In this document: positions 51,030 through 60,632 of the stretch, piece after piece
How the letters are laid out: each line of letters opens with the position of its first letter
Position numbering within the stretch: the stretch's first letter is position 1
Assembly (NCBI RefSeq): GCF_004365705.1
Contig: NZ_SOBN01000001.1
Span: 5,008,001-5,072,000 of the forward strand
Source of the DNA: Streptomyces sp. 846.5
GTDB taxonomy: Bacteria > Actinomycetota > Actinomycetes > Streptomycetales > Streptomycetaceae
Reading direction: 5' to 3'
DNA: 64,000 nucleotides
The notes under the pieces: generated by a model
Databases searched by the model: none
What the model was told of the DNA's origin: nothing
Seen by the model: only the letters and a program-made list of their open reading frames with translations
Made by a program: the position numbers and the translations under genes

Positions 51030-52874
51030 GTGGGGACGGAAGAGGACTCGGTACTCGGGTCCGCACGGGGCGGGCAGCGTGACGGACAGTCGTCGCGCGG
51101 CCCCGTCACGCAGGCCGACGGCCAGGTGCCCAGGACCCTGGTCGGCCGCTATCTGCTCGGTGCGCGACTCGGCCGCGGCGGTATGGGGACCGTCTGGCGG
51201 GCCGAGGACCGGATGCTGGACCGCGAGGTCGCGGTCAAGGAGCTCTCGGTGGGACACCTCGCCGAGGAGGACCTGCTGATCGTCCAGTCCCGGATGAAGC
51301 AGGAGGCCCGCGCCGCCGCGCGGATCAAGCACCCCGGCGTGATCACCATCCACGACGTCGTCGAGCAGGACGGCAAGCCGTGGATCGTGATGGAGCTGAT
51401 CGACGGCCGCTCGCTGGCGGAGCTGGTCGAGCAGGAGGGCACGCTCAGCCCCCGCGAGGCCGCCGGGATCGGCGCCCAGGTGCTGGCCGCGCTGTACCGG
51501 GGGCACCAGGCCGGGGTGATCCACCGTGATGTGAAGCCCGCCAATGTGCTGCTGGAGCGCGGCACCGGGCGGGTGGTGCTCACCGATTTCGGCATCGCCA
51601 CCTTCGAGGGCGACTCCGCGCTGACGCGTACCGGCGACCTGATCGGCTCGCCCGACTACCTGGCGCCGGAACGGGTGCACGGCTCCCGCCCCGGCCCCGA
51701 GTCGGACCTGTGGGGCCTCGGCGCCACCCTCTACGCGGCGGTGGAGGGCCAGTCCCCGTTCCGTCGCGACTCGCCGCTGACAACGTTGGCGGCGGTGGTC
51801 ACCGACCCGCTGCCGGAGCCCCACAAGGCCGGGGCGCTGGCGCCGGTGCTGCACGCCCTGATGAGCAAGGACCCGGCCGAGCGGCCGTCCGCGCCCGAGG
51901 CGATCCGGATGCTGGAGAGCGTGGCCGCGGGCCACACCACCTCGCTGTCCGCGCCGCAGGCGCAGAGCCCGCTGCACACCCCCACGACGGGCGTCCCGCT
52001 GGCGGACCGCAGCAGCCTCGCCGAGCACACCCACGCCCCCACCGCGAAGTCCGAGCCGATCCGGCCGACCTTCGTGGAGGAGGAGTACCGGCCCACCGTG
52101 CAGGGACAGTGGCCCGCGCAGCAGCAGCACACGCAGCCGCCGCACGACGGTTTCCACGGCTCCCACGGCTCCCCCGGCTCCCACGGCGCTCAGGGCCTGC
52201 CGGGCGCCCACGGCCGGAAGCGGCGCCGGATCTGGCCGGTCCTGCTGGCCGCAGGCCTGGTCGCGGCGCTGGTCGGCGGCGGGGCCGCCTACGAGCTCAC
52301 CCGGCGGCACAGCACCGCCAGCGGGGCCGGGACGAACACCAGTACGCCCCCGGCGTCGTCCGCGCCGTCCTCGCCCGCGTCCACCGCGGCGGCGCAGCGC
52401 GCGCCGCTGCCCGCCGGCTACACCGAGGTGCACGACCCGTCGGGCTTCTCCTTCCCGCTGCCGCCGCCGGTCAGCGGGAACCAGCCCTGGGTCAACTTCG
52501 CCCGGAACGGCACCATAGCGATCAGGTACAGCCCGGACGACGGCGTGCACCAGGTGATCTTCGGGGTGACCCCGGGGCAGGGGATCAGCCCGCTGCAGCA
52601 CGCGAAGGAGATGGAGAAGGGCCTGCTCAAGACCGACAAGACCTACCAGTTGGTGAGCATGGAGCCGGACACCTTCCAGAGGCGCTACACCGGGGCCCGC
52701 TGGGAGTACACCTTCACCGACAAGGCCACCGGCGTGGCGCACCACGCCGAGGAGCAGCTCTACAAGGACGACAACGGGACCGAGTACGACATTCTCGTGG
52801 ACTACCCCGAGGTGGACTGGCCGACCGGCTACGCGCGCTTCCTGGCCATCACCGAGGGCTTCGTCGGCGGCTGA
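51030..52874 (+). CDS. Transmembrane Ser/Thr protein kinase (active)
   Basis: 614 residues from GTG 51030, which has GAGGGGGAG just upstream; TTG 50991 was rejected. Kinase domain about 38-300: GRGGMGTVWRA, Lys70 in VAVKEL, HRDVKPAN (Asp167), DFG (Asp186). A long Pro/His/Gln/Gly linker (PHDGFHGSHGSPGSHG) leads to a transmembrane helix (KRRRIWPVLLAAGLVAALVG) and an external domain of about 150 residues with PSGFSFPLPPPVSGN and WEYTFTDKATGVAHHAEEQL. Third in the kinase tandem; separated from the pseudokinase by 182 bases that include an 8-bp inverted repeat ACCCCAGG/CCTGGGGT. Confidence 0.93.
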   Translation: MGTEEDSVLGSARGGQRDGQSSRGPVTQADGQVPRTLVGRYLLGARLGRGGMGTVWRAEDRMLDREVAVKELSVGHLAEEDLLIVQSRMKQEARAAARIKHPGVITIHDVVEQDGKPWIVMELIDGRSLAELVEQEGTLSPREAAGIGAQVLAALYRGHQAGVIHRDVKPANVLLERGTGRVVLTDFGIATFEGDSALTRTGDLIGSPDYLAPERVHGSRPGPESDLWGLGATLYAAVEGQSPFRRDSPLTTLAAVVTDPLPEPHKAGALAPVLHALMSKDPAERPSAPEAIRMLESVAAGHTTSLSAPQAQSPLHTPTTGVPLADRSSLAEHTHAPTAKSEPIRPTFVEEEYRPTVQGQWPAQQQHTQPPHDGFHGSHGSPGSHGAQGLPGAHGRKRRRIWPVLLAAGLVAALVGGGAAYELTRRHSTASGAGTNTSTPPASSAPSSPASTAAAQRAPLPAGYTEVHDPSGFSFPLPPPVSGNQPWVNFARNGTIAIRYSPDDGVHQVIFGVTPGQGISPLQHAKEMEKGLLKTDKTYQLVSMEPDTFQRRYTGARWEYTFTDKATGVAHHAEEQLYKDDNGTEYDILVDYPEVDWPTGYARFLAITEGFVGG

Positions 52875-52965
52875 GCCCGGCTCCGTCGGAGCGCAGGACG
52901 CAACCTCCCACTGCTAGTACGTTGGAACAACGCAGGCCACATCCCCCCAACTCAGGGAGCCGGTC

Positions 52966-54345
52966 ATGGTCGCCGCCGCAGTCTCCACACCTGACGCAGT
53001 CGTCATCGGAATGGGTCCCGGAGGGGAGGAGGTGGCCGGCAGGCTCGCCGACGCGGGCTGGGACGTCGTGGGCGTCGACGACCGGCTGGTCGGCGGCGAG
53101 TGCCCGTACTGGGGCTGCATACCCTCGAAGATCATGGTCCGGGCCGGGAACCTGGTCAGGGAGGCCCACCGGGTGCCGGGTTCGGCCGGGCACAGCCGGG
53201 TGCAGACCGACTGGCGGCCGGTCCACCGCCACGTCCAGCAGGCGACCGACGACTGGGACGACAAGGTCGCGGTGGACCGCTTCACCAGCCGTGGCGGCAC
53301 CTTCCTGCGCGGGACCGGGCGGCTCACCGGGCCGGGCGAGGTCAGCGTCGTCGGCCCGGACGACTCGGAGACCGTGCTGCGCCCGCGCCGGGCCCTGGTC
53401 CTCGCCGTCGGCGCCAAGCCGTCCGCGCCGCCGGTGCCGGGGCTGGCCGGGACGCCGTACTGGACCAACCGGGAGCTGATCGAGGCCGAGGAACTGCCGT
53501 CGTCGCTGCTGGTGCTGGGCGGCGGGGCGATCGGCCTGGAGCTCGGGCAGGCGGTGCAGCGCTTCGGCTGCGAGGTCACCGTGCTGGAGGCGCAGCAGCG
53601 GCTGCTGGGGCCGGAGGAGCCGGAGGCGGCGGAGCTGCTGATGCGGGTGCTCGCCACCGAGGGCCTGGAGATCCACACCGGGGCCGAGCTGGTCTCCGTC
53701 GGCTACGACGGACGGCGGTTCAACGCCGTCTGCCGCCGGGGCGAACGGCTCAGCGCGGAGCGGCTGCTGGTCTCCGCCGGTCGGCGGGTGGACCTGGAGC
53801 GGCTGGGCGCGTCGGTGCTGGGCGTTCCGGCCGACGCCCGGGCGCTGCCGGTGGACGAGCGGATGCGGGTGCTGGGCGCCCCGGGGGTGTGGGCGATCGG
53901 GGACGTCACCGGCAAGGGCGCGTTCACGCACATGTCGATGTACCAGGCGGACGTCGCGGTACGCGGCATCCTGGGGCAGGGCGGCCGGGCCGCCGAGTAC
54001 CACGCGGTGCCGCGGGTGACCTTCACCGATCCCGAGATCGGCGCGGTCGGCCTGACGGAGGCTCAGGCCCGGGCCCAGGGCCTGGCGGTGCGGACCTCGG
54101 TGACCGACCTCGCCGCGAGCGCCCGCGGCTTTGTCCACGGCTCGGGCAACGACGGCTTCATCAAGCTGGTCGCCGCCGGCGGCGTCCTGGTCGGCGCCAC
54201 CGCGGCCGGCCCCACCGGCGGCGAGGTCCTCGGCCTGCTCACCCTCGCGGTGCAGACCAGGCTGCCGCTGGCCGAGCTGGCGGCGACGATCTGGGCCTAC
54301 CCCACCTTCCACCGGGCGGTGGGGGAGGCGCTGAAGGGGCTGTGA
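52966..54345 (+). CDS. FAD-dependent pyridine nucleotide-disulfide oxidoreductase
   Basis: 459 residues in the lipoamide dehydrogenase/mercuric reductase class. FAD motif VVIGMGPGGEEVAGRLA, redox disulfide C46-PYWG-C51 in GGECPYWGCIPSK, NAD(P) motif VLGGGAIGLELGQAVQRFG and the second FAD motif VWAIGDVTGKGAFTHM. The C-terminal catalytic HxxxxE pair of lipoamide dehydrogenase (HAHPT-type) is replaced by WAYPTFHRAVGEAL, so the acceptor is probably not lipoamide. Substrate unknown. Convergent with the GH26 gene, 22 bases apart. Confidence 0.9.
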   Translation: MVAAAVSTPDAVVIGMGPGGEEVAGRLADAGWDVVGVDDRLVGGECPYWGCIPSKIMVRAGNLVREAHRVPGSAGHSRVQTDWRPVHRHVQQATDDWDDKVAVDRFTSRGGTFLRGTGRLTGPGEVSVVGPDDSETVLRPRRALVLAVGAKPSAPPVPGLAGTPYWTNRELIEAEELPSSLLVLGGGAIGLELGQAVQRFGCEVTVLEAQQRLLGPEEPEAAELLMRVLATEGLEIHTGAELVSVGYDGRRFNAVCRRGERLSAERLLVSAGRRVDLERLGASVLGVPADARALPVDERMRVLGAPGVWAIGDVTGKGAFTHMSMYQADVAVRGILGQGGRAAEYHAVPRVTFTDPEIGAVGLTEAQARAQGLAVRTSVTDLAASARGFVHGSGNDGFIKLVAAGGVLVGATAAGPTGGEVLGLLTLAVQTRLPLAELAATIWAYPTFHRAVGEALKGL

Positions 54346-54367
54346 GCGGGGACGCGAATGCGGCGGC

Positions 54368-55723
54368 CTACGGGCGCAGCAGGGCCATCACAGCCGATCC
54401 GTGACCCCCGGTCAGAACCCGCGCGGAGGTGTAGGTCTGCTTCACGTTCGGGCTGGTGTTGTTCTTGGTCAGCGCCTGGCCCCAGACCGTCCACATCACC
54501 CAGGGGCTGCGGTCGAGGGTCTTCGGCTGGGCCTTGCCGAGCGGGACGTAGAAGGACTCGGCGAGCACCCGGGGCTTGCGGAAGCGGGCCAGGTCCTTGT
54601 ACCACTTCGCGGTCCAGGCGCCGCCCTCGAACGGGTGGTCCGGGCTGTCGCTGTAGTCGTCCACGCCGACGAGGTCCACCAGGCCGTCGCCGGGGTAGTA
54701 GTCCCACGGGTCGCGTCCGCCCACGCCGTCCCAGGCGAGCGGGGCCCAGGTGAAGAGGAGGTTGTGCAGGCCGCGCGAGCCGACGAGGTAGTCGTAGGCG
54801 ATGCCCCAGAGCCGTCGGTACTGCTCGGGGTCGGCGGCCGTCCACCAGAAGCCGGTCCTGGTGTCGATCGCGTTCATCTCGTGGAACGGGCGCAGCAGCA
54901 CCGGCACGTCGCAGGAGGCCAGGTAGGTCAGATGGTCGGCCAGGAAGGACAGATCCTGGATCAGGGCCTGGTGTTCGGTGCTGCCGGCGGTGAGTACGCG
55001 CTCGATCCAGTGGGCGTCGTGCGCGGCCGGGGAACTGCTGCGGAGCGTCTGCGCGTAGGCCTTGGTGGGGCTGCCCGGCCAGGGCTGGTGGAAGGACATG
55101 CCGACCAGGCCGGACGGGGCTCCGCCGGTGCCGGGGAGCGTGCTCGCCGAGCCGTCGCACCGCGGTTCCGTCCCGCTGGGGTTGTACGAGCCGTCGGCGG
55201 AGCGCGGCAGTCCGCGCCAGACCCCCACCGCGAGGTCCACCACGTCGTCGGTGTAGCCCCAGCCGGGGCGGCAGGTCGGCCACACCGCCCGGGAGTACGT
55301 CCGGGAGCGTCCCACCCCCCAGCCCTGCTCGCCGTACCCGGGCCCGAGGTCCACCTCCAGGAAGCCGGGCAGGCGTCCGGTGATGTCGGCGGCCTTGCGG
55401 TAGTAGTACCCGGGCGGCTTGGCGCCCGAATAGTCGCCGTAGTCGGCGTTGTAGAGCTCGTTCTGCAGCTCCACATGCTGGCCGATGATCGTCTGCGACT
55501 CCACGCCGCTCCTGGCCCGGTTCTCCAGGCCGGCGAGCATGCGGTAGACGCCGGCGGCCGAACTCGTCGCATGCGGGTCGCGCCTGGAGAGCTCGGTCTC
55601 GACGGCGATCGCGGAAGCGCTGCTCGGCGTGGACAGGGTATAGGCGCCGACCAGTGCTCCGCCCACCATGGCCCCGCCTCCGGCAAGGACTGAACGCCGG
55701 CCTATACCGCCAGTACGCCTCAC
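54368..55723 (-). CDS. Secreted glycoside hydrolase family 26 protein (GH26-1)
   Basis: 451 residues from GTG 55723, chosen because GAGGGAG lies about eight bases upstream; GTG 55753 is an alternative. The N-terminus RRTGGIGRRSVLAGGG followed by a hydrophobic run to SSASA looks like a Tat-type signal. The GH26 barrel has acid/base Glu282 in RPFHEMN and nucleophile Glu389 in VLAESFY, with WAPLAWDG between. GH26 enzymes are mostly beta-mannanases, also lichenases and xylanases. It carries an insertion of about 100 residues before the barrel (GYYYRKAADITGRLPGFLEV region). Last gene of a four-gene leftward operon. Confidence 0.88.
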   Translation of the reverse strand: MRRTGGIGRRSVLAGGGAMVGGALVGAYTLSTPSSASAIAVETELSRRDPHATSSAAGVYRMLAGLENRARSGVESQTIIGQHVELQNELYNADYGDYSGAKPPGYYYRKAADITGRLPGFLEVDLGPGYGEQGWGVGRSRTYSRAVWPTCRPGWGYTDDVVDLAVGVWRGLPRSADGSYNPSGTEPRCDGSASTLPGTGGAPSGLVGMSFHQPWPGSPTKAYAQTLRSSSPAAHDAHWIERVLTAGSTEHQALIQDLSFLADHLTYLASCDVPVLLRPFHEMNAIDTRTGFWWTAADPEQYRRLWGIAYDYLVGSRGLHNLLFTWAPLAWDGVGGRDPWDYYPGDGLVDLVGVDDYSDSPDHPFEGGAWTAKWYKDLARFRKPRVLAESFYVPLGKAQPKTLDRSPWVMWTVWGQALTKNNTSPNVKQTYTSARVLTGGHGSAVMALLRP

Positions 55724-55824
55724 GTGCTCTGCTCCCTCACAGGTCGGTCTCACAGAGATCGTAGGTGACCGACTGCGGTCAGAAATCCCGACCCTCCCGG
55801 CCGGTGACGCCGGAGCCGTCCTGT

Positions 55825-56523
55825 CTAGTCGTCACTCTGGTCCAGCCGCAGCACGGCTGACAGCGCGTAGCCGGCGACACCGTGGCCGGCGGCGGCCTGC
55901 TCGGCGACGGTGAGGTAGAGGTAGCGCCCGTGCACGGCGTGGGTGATCGCGCAGGTCCCGGGGTCCTTGCAGAAAACGGCGGGGACGCCGCTGCCGTACA
56001 GCGGCTCGACCGTGCCCTTGAAGGCGTCGTCCGCAGACCTGGCCTCGGCGGCGGTGTGGAACACGGCGATGCCCACCGTCACGGCGCTCCTGTCGGACAC
56101 ATGGGTCGCGCGCAGGACCTCGGTGCAGACCTCGCTCCTCAGCAGGCTGCCGAGGCCGCCCTCGGTCCCCTTCCAGCAGGGGCTGGTCGTCTCCGTCGCC
56201 CTGCGGACGAACTTCTGCCCGTCGATCGTCAGGGACTGGTGGTTCAGCACCGCGTTGGCGTGCAGCGCGGCCGCGGAAGGGCTGCTCGATGCCGCAGCGG
56301 TCGCGGTCTCGGTCGCGCTGACGGACGGGGCAGCCGTGGTCCTCGTGGAAGTCCCCGTGAGCACCACCGCGCCGACGGCGATGCCACTGGCGGCCAGGGC
56401 GAAACCGACGACCGCGCCGGTGATCGTCAGGATCCGCCTGCGGCGGATCCTGGACTCGTTCCGGTCGGCCAGAGCCTGCCAGTCCGGTTCGCTGCGCGGC
56501 GGCGTACTCATGTCATCGGGCAT
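55825..56523 (-). CDS. Membrane-anchored protein, function unknown (paralogue of 12855-13880)
   Basis: 232 residues from ATG 56523, with AAAGGA seven bases upstream. A short cytoplasmic N-terminus (RNESRIRRRR) leads to one transmembrane helix (31-56), a Thr/Ala linker and an external domain of about 150 residues with four cysteines. It shares ...EPLYGSGVPAVFC, GRYLYLTVAE and SAVTVGIAVFHTAAEARSAD with the other copy. It lies between the two leftward GH26 genes, which suggests a role with the surface polysaccharide, but no activity can be named. Confidence 0.82.
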   Translation of the reverse strand: MPDDMSTPPRSEPDWQALADRNESRIRRRRILTITGAVVGFALAASGIAVGAVVLTGTSTRTTAAPSVSATETATAAASSSPSAAALHANAVLNHQSLTIDGQKFVRRATETTSPCWKGTEGGLGSLLRSEVCTEVLRATHVSDRSAVTVGIAVFHTAAEARSADDAFKGTVEPLYGSGVPAVFCKDPGTCAITHAVHGRYLYLTVAEQAAAGHGVAGYALSAVLRLDQSDD

Positions 56524-56551
56524 GGCTGGGTCCTTTCACAAGTGGGTCCTT

Positions 56552-57616
56552 TCACGGGCGGGTCGCTGCCACGGTGGGCACCGGCCAGTCCCGCAGGTTC
56601 AGCGAGTCGAGGCCGTGCCGGAACGCGGACTTGGTGGCGGGGTCGATGTCGAAGCGGTAGTCGTGCAGCCCGCCCTCGTCCTGGCTGTGCTGGAACCACA
56701 CGAACCCGATGGTGCGCGGATTCTGCCGGATCCAGCGGAAGAGGCCGGCGGTCCAGCCGGCCTGCTCGGCTCCGGGCTCGGCGCCGGTCTCCGAGATCAG
56801 CAGGGGCTTGTCGCTGATCCGGTAGAGGATGTGCGCGGTGGAGTCCAGGACCTCGCCCGCGGTCTTCTCCCCGAAGCCGTAGGCGTCCACGCCCATCCAG
56901 TCGACGTACTGGTCACCCGGGTAGAGCGAGGCCAGGTCCACGTCGGGGGCCCCGCGCAGGACGTTGGGGGCCCAGAGCCAGATGACGTTGGCGGCCCCGA
57001 CGGCGCCGAAGAGATCGTGGACGTGCCGCCAGGCCTTGACGTAGTCACCTGACCGGTTGCCGCTGTTCTTCTCCGACCAGGGGTACCAGTCGCCGTTCAT
57101 CTCGTGCGCGAAGCGCAGCACGACCGTCCGCTGCTGTGCCTTGACGGCCTGGGCGAAGCGCAGGATGTACGGGTCGAAGTCGCCCGAGGCGATCTTCTGC
57201 AGCGAGTACGCGGGCTGGTCCGCCTCCTTGGAGGCGTCCTGGGGCTCCCAGGTGAGCAGCGGGAGCGCGCCCTGGTCGTAACTCGACTGCACAGCCGCCG
57301 GGTCGAACTCCTGGTCCCAGCGCTGGAAGTACTCCAGGATCGTCGGGTGCCGGCCGCCCGCGGCGACGGTGACCGCGTCGGTCGTGGCCCGGGCCGGGGC
57401 GTGGTACGTGCTGGCGCCGAAGTAGACGCCGTCGGGGTGCAGGTAGGCGCTCTTGCCGAGCGGCGCCGGCGCAGTGGCCGAGGACGACGCTCCCGGCATC
57501 CGGGCGACCGGTATTCGGCTTCCCTGGCCGGAGGAGCAGGACGCGAGTGCCAGCAGCACCGCTGCCATCAACACGCCGGCGCGCCATCGGGTCAGGGCGG
57601 GGGTCGGGCGCCTCAA
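56552..57616 (-). CDS. Lipoprotein glycoside hydrolase family 26 protein (GH26-2)
   Basis: 354 residues if started at TTG 57616, which overlaps the ugd stop as TTGA and gives an ideal lipoprotein signal ([20 protein letters not shown] then LALASC, Cys27). GTG 57643 is an alternative; longer frames run inside ugd. Catalytic Glu172 in RFAHEMNGDWYPW and Glu276 in LLISETGAEPG. The sequence GDYVKAWRHVHDLFGAVGA and YPGDQYVDWMGVDAYG are shared almost word for word with GH26-3. It should sit on the outer face of the membrane next to the synthase. Confidence 0.86.
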   Translation of the reverse strand: MRRPTPALTRWRAGVLMAAVLLALASCSSGQGSRIPVARMPGASSSATAPAPLGKSAYLHPDGVYFGASTYHAPARATTDAVTVAAGGRHPTILEYFQRWDQEFDPAAVQSSYDQGALPLLTWEPQDASKEADQPAYSLQKIASGDFDPYILRFAQAVKAQQRTVVLRFAHEMNGDWYPWSEKNSGNRSGDYVKAWRHVHDLFGAVGAANVIWLWAPNVLRGAPDVDLASLYPGDQYVDWMGVDAYGFGEKTAGEVLDSTAHILYRISDKPLLISETGAEPGAEQAGWTAGLFRWIRQNPRTIGFVWFQHSQDEGGLHDYRFDIDPATKSAFRHGLDSLNLRDWPVPTVAATRP

Positions 57617-58932
57617 GGGCGCCCCAGCGCGCGATAGGTCCACCCGGCGGAGCGCCAGAGTCCGTCGTCCAGCGCGTTGCGGCCGTCGATGATCCGTGGA
57701 ACGGCGACCGCCTCGCGGACCGCGACCGGGTCCAGCGCGCGGAACTGCTTCCACTCCGTCAGATGCAGGACCAGGTCGGCGCCCTGCGCGGCCGCGACGG
57801 CGTCGGTGGCGAAGTCCAGGGTCGGGAAACGCTTGCGGGCGTTGTCCATGGCCTTGGGGTCGTAGACGCGCACATCGGCGCCGAGGCGCTGGAGCCGGTC
57901 GGCGATGTCGAGGGCCGGCGAGTCGCGGATGTCGTCGGAGTCGGGCTTGAACGCCGCGCCCCAGACCGCGATCCGACGACCGGTCAGCGTTCCCTCGCAG
58001 AGTTCGCGGGAGAGTTCCACCACCCGGTCCCGGCGGCGGAGGTTGATGCTGTCGACCTCGTGCAGGAAGCCCAGGGCCTGGCCGACGCCCAGTTCGTCGG
58101 CGCGGGCGAGGAACGCGCGGATGTCCTTGGGCAGACAGCCTCCGCCGAAGCCGACGCCGGCGTTGAGGAAGCGCCCACCGATCCGGGTGTCATGGCTCAG
58201 CGCCTCGGACAGCCTGGCCACGTCGGCGCCGGACGCCTCGCAGACCTCGGCCATCGCGTTGATGAAGGAGATCTTGGTGGCCAGGAAGGCGTTGGCCGAG
58301 GTCTTGACCAGCTCGGCGGTGGGGAAGTCGGTGACCACCAGCGGGGTGCCGGCGTCCAGCAGCGGGGCGTAGACCGCGCGCAGGTCCGCCTCCGAATCCG
58401 CTGCCGCGGCGCCGATCCCGAAGACCAGCCGGTCCGGGCGGAGGGTGTCCTCGACGGCGAAGCCCTCGCGCAGGAACTCGGGGTTCCAGGCGAGCCGGGC
58501 CCCGGCGCCGACCGGGGCGAGCGCGGCCAGGCGCTCGGCGAGTCGCGCGGCGGTGCCGACCGGGACCGTGGACTTGCCGACGACCAGGGCCGGCCGGGTC
58601 AGATGCGGGGCCAGGGAGTCGATCACCGCGTCCACGAACCGGAGGTCCGCGCCGGGACCGTCCTGCCGCTGCGGGGTGCCCACGCAGGAGAAGTGCACGT
58701 CCCCGAACTCGGCCGCCTCCTGGTACGAGGTCGTGAAGCGGAGCCGTCCGTCGGCCACGTGCCGGGAGAGCAACTCCTCAAGTCCGGGTTCGTAGAAGGG
58801 GACGCGACCCGCCCGGAGCGCCGCGATCTTGTCCGGTTCGACGTCGACACCCAGGACCTCGTGACCCAGCTCCGCCATGCAGGCTGCGTGGGTCGCGCCG
58901 AGATAGCCGGTTCCTATGACGGTAAGACGCAT
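57613..58932 (-). CDS. UDP-glucose 6-dehydrogenase
   Basis: 439 residues. It oxidises UDP-glucose to UDP-glucuronate using 2 NAD+. NAD motif [20 protein letters not shown] at the N-terminus, STVPVGT, the catalytic Cys266 in [16 protein letters not shown] and Lys/Asn of [20 protein letters not shown]. First gene of the leftward operon, starting 380 bases from the divergent synthase. It supplies the precursor for a glucuronate-containing polymer; the alternative UDP-mannose/GDP-mannose dehydrogenase assignment is less likely but related. Confidence 0.93.
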   Translation of the reverse strand: MRLTVIGTGYLGATHAACMAELGHEVLGVDVEPDKIAALRAGRVPFYEPGLEELLSRHVADGRLRFTTSYQEAAEFGDVHFSCVGTPQRQDGPGADLRFVDAVIDSLAPHLTRPALVVGKSTVPVGTAARLAERLAALAPVGAGARLAWNPEFLREGFAVEDTLRPDRLVFGIGAAAADSEADLRAVYAPLLDAGTPLVVTDFPTAELVKTSANAFLATKISFINAMAEVCEASGADVARLSEALSHDTRIGGRFLNAGVGFGGGCLPKDIRAFLARADELGVGQALGFLHEVDSINLRRRDRVVELSRELCEGTLTGRRIAVWGAAFKPDSDDIRDSPALDIADRLQRLGADVRVYDPKAMDNARKRFPTLDFATDAVAAAQGADLVLHLTEWKQFRALDPVAVREAVAVPRIIDGRNALDDGLWRSAGWTYRALGRP

Positions 58933-59312
58933 TGAAGCCGTTGCTCCCTAGAGGTGTCACCAAGTTGTGAGTCCGGTGAGCTTAACCGCTGTGTTTGACG
59001 CGCTCCGCACCGGAACTTATTGACAAGGTTCGCAATATGCGGCAAGGCGGACATGATTCGACAGAACCTTTGTGGTTTCTGATAGTTGGAACGGTCACCG
59101 ATTCATCACCAACCCATAACGCTTCCTTGGAAGGCGGGAATGTATTAGGTCAAATGTCTGGTAAGAGAAACTTACCCTCTGCTTATCATTGGCCCAGCCG
59201 CGCTGGTGCGGCCCGAGTTGCGCCAGTGGCCCCTGCGGCGGCGTGGCGGTTCGGACGTACACACGCGACCGTTGCCCCGGGGGGAGGGACGGCCGCCCGC
59301 GAATGGGAAGTC
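58933..59312. promoter_or_regulatory. Low-GC divergent promoter region
   Basis: 380 bases between ugd (-) and the GT2 gene (+). The part 59010-59190 is much richer in A/T than its surroundings (for example TGTATTAGGTCAAATGTCTG). A possible rightward promoter is TTGACG (58995-59000), 17 bases, TATTGA (59018-59023); TTGACA at 59020-59025 has no matching -10. The frame is open here but has no coding character. It is a good candidate for Lsr2-type silencing. Confidence 0.5.
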
Positions 59313-60632
59313 ATGCTGGCGTTCTTGCTGGAGCTCCGTGAGGGCTGGATCGACGGAGCGGTGTACCCGTTCGCCGTGTTCATGTCGATGATTTGGGTGC
59401 TCTGGGTGGTGAAGGTCGTCCTGGCCCGCCGCTACAAGCCCTGGGTGCGGCCGTACGAGGCCACCACCTCGGTGCTCATTCCGGTGGTGGACGAGCCCGA
59501 GGACCTGTTCCGCGATGTACTGCGACGGATCATCGAGCAGCAGCCCACCGAGATCCTCGTGGTGATCAACGGCCGTGCCAACCCGGTGCTCGAGAAGATC
59601 TGCGACGACCTCGGCGTGTGGTGGACCTGGACCGAGATCCCCGGCAAGCGCAACGCGCTGAAGGTGGGCCTGGAGGCCTGCAGCGGTGACATCGCGGTGC
59701 TGGTCGACTCCGACACCATCTGGACCGAGGGGACGCTGCGCGAGCTGATCAAGCCGTTCCGCGATCCCGGGGTCGGCGGCGTGACCACGCGTCAGCGCAT
59801 CCTGGACCCGAGCCGCACCGTACTGACCCGCTGGGCGGACTGGCTGGAGAGCGTGCGCTGCCAGTACTCCATGCCGGCCATGAGCGTCCTCGGCACCGTC
59901 GGCTGTCTCCCCGGCCGCACCATCGCCTTCCGCAGCCACATCCTCTTCGACTGCCTGGACGCGTTCCTCAGCGAGAAGTTCCTGGGCGTCTTCCTGGAGG
60001 TCAGCGACGACCGGACGCTGACCAACTACACCCTCAAGGCCGGGTTCCGGACGGTCTACCAGTCCACCTCGCTGGTGTACACGGATGCGCCGCTGCAGCT
60101 CAAGAAGCTGGCCAAGCAGCAGTACCGGTGGGCCCGGGGCTCGCAGTACAACACGCTGCGGATGATGCCGTGGATGCTCCGCCGGGCGAAGATGCTGGCG
60201 CTCTTCTACTTCGCCGACGTGGCGATCCCCTTCGTGCTGCTCGGCACCTTCGGCTCCTGGGTGGTCACGGCGTTCCGCAGCGCCCGCCCCAGCGTCTACA
60301 CCGATCTGCCGCTGCCCAGCGACCCGACCCAGTCGCTGGTCGCGCTGATCGGCCTGGCCGCGCTGATGTCGTTGATCTCCATCATGGTCCGGTTCGGTCG
60401 GCACTTCGCCTACCGGCCCCAGGACCTGCTCTTCCTGCCGACCTTCATGGTGATCAACACCCTGCTGCTGCTGCCGGTGCGCCTGCTCGGCTTCTTCCGC
60501 TGCGCGCACAACGCCAGTTGGGGCACCAGGGCGGACAGTTTCGCGGGCGAGAAGTCGCACAGTGCGCTGGTCGCCGTCCCGTACCTCATCGGCGGAATCA
60601 TGCTGGCCGGCTCGGTGATGATGAGTGTCTAG
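59313..60632 (+). CDS. Processive family 2 glycosyltransferase (polysaccharide synthase)
   Basis: 439 residues from ATG 59313; the frame is open to 58995 but that part is AT-rich leader. One N-terminal membrane helix (17-39), a cytoplasmic GT-A domain and four C-terminal spans (about 294-320, 343-361, 375-395, 417-439). Processive-synthase motifs are complete: Asp60 (VVDEPED), DSD (132-134), SDDRTLT (231-237) and QQYRW (269-273), as in hyaluronan and cellulose synthases. It should polymerise a nucleotide sugar and extrude the chain. No PilZ domain is present. Its end overlaps the GH26-3 start by eight bases. Confidence 0.92.
   Translation: MLAFLLELREGWIDGAVYPFAVFMSMIWVLWVVKVVLARRYKPWVRPYEATTSVLIPVVDEPEDLFRDVLRRIIEQQPTEILVVINGRANPVLEKICDDLGVWWTWTEIPGKRNALKVGLEACSGDIAVLVDSDTIWTEGTLRELIKPFRDPGVGGVTTRQRILDPSRTVLTRWADWLESVRCQYSMPAMSVLGTVGCLPGRTIAFRSHILFDCLDAFLSEKFLGVFLEVSDDRTLTNYTLKAGFRTVYQSTSLVYTDAPLQLKKLAKQQYRWARGSQYNTLRMMPWMLRRAKMLALFYFADVAIPFVLLGTFGSWVVTAFRSARPSVYTDLPLPSDPTQSLVALIGLAALMSLISIMVRFGRHFAYRPQDLLFLPTFMVINTLLLLPVRLLGFFRCAHNASWGTRADSFAGEKSHSALVAVPYLIGGIMLAGSVMMSV

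Noticed and set aside
47754-52874. Kinase tandem as a defence or toxin system
   Set aside because: All three have standard Streptomyces STPK architecture with membrane anchors and no nuclease or effector partners; the position next to glpD and gabD2 is a conserved housekeeping context.
58995-59312. N-terminal extension of 106 codons on the GT2 synthase
   Set aside because: The stretch is AT-rich with atypical codons and no similarity; ATG 59313 gives the normal synthase N-terminus.
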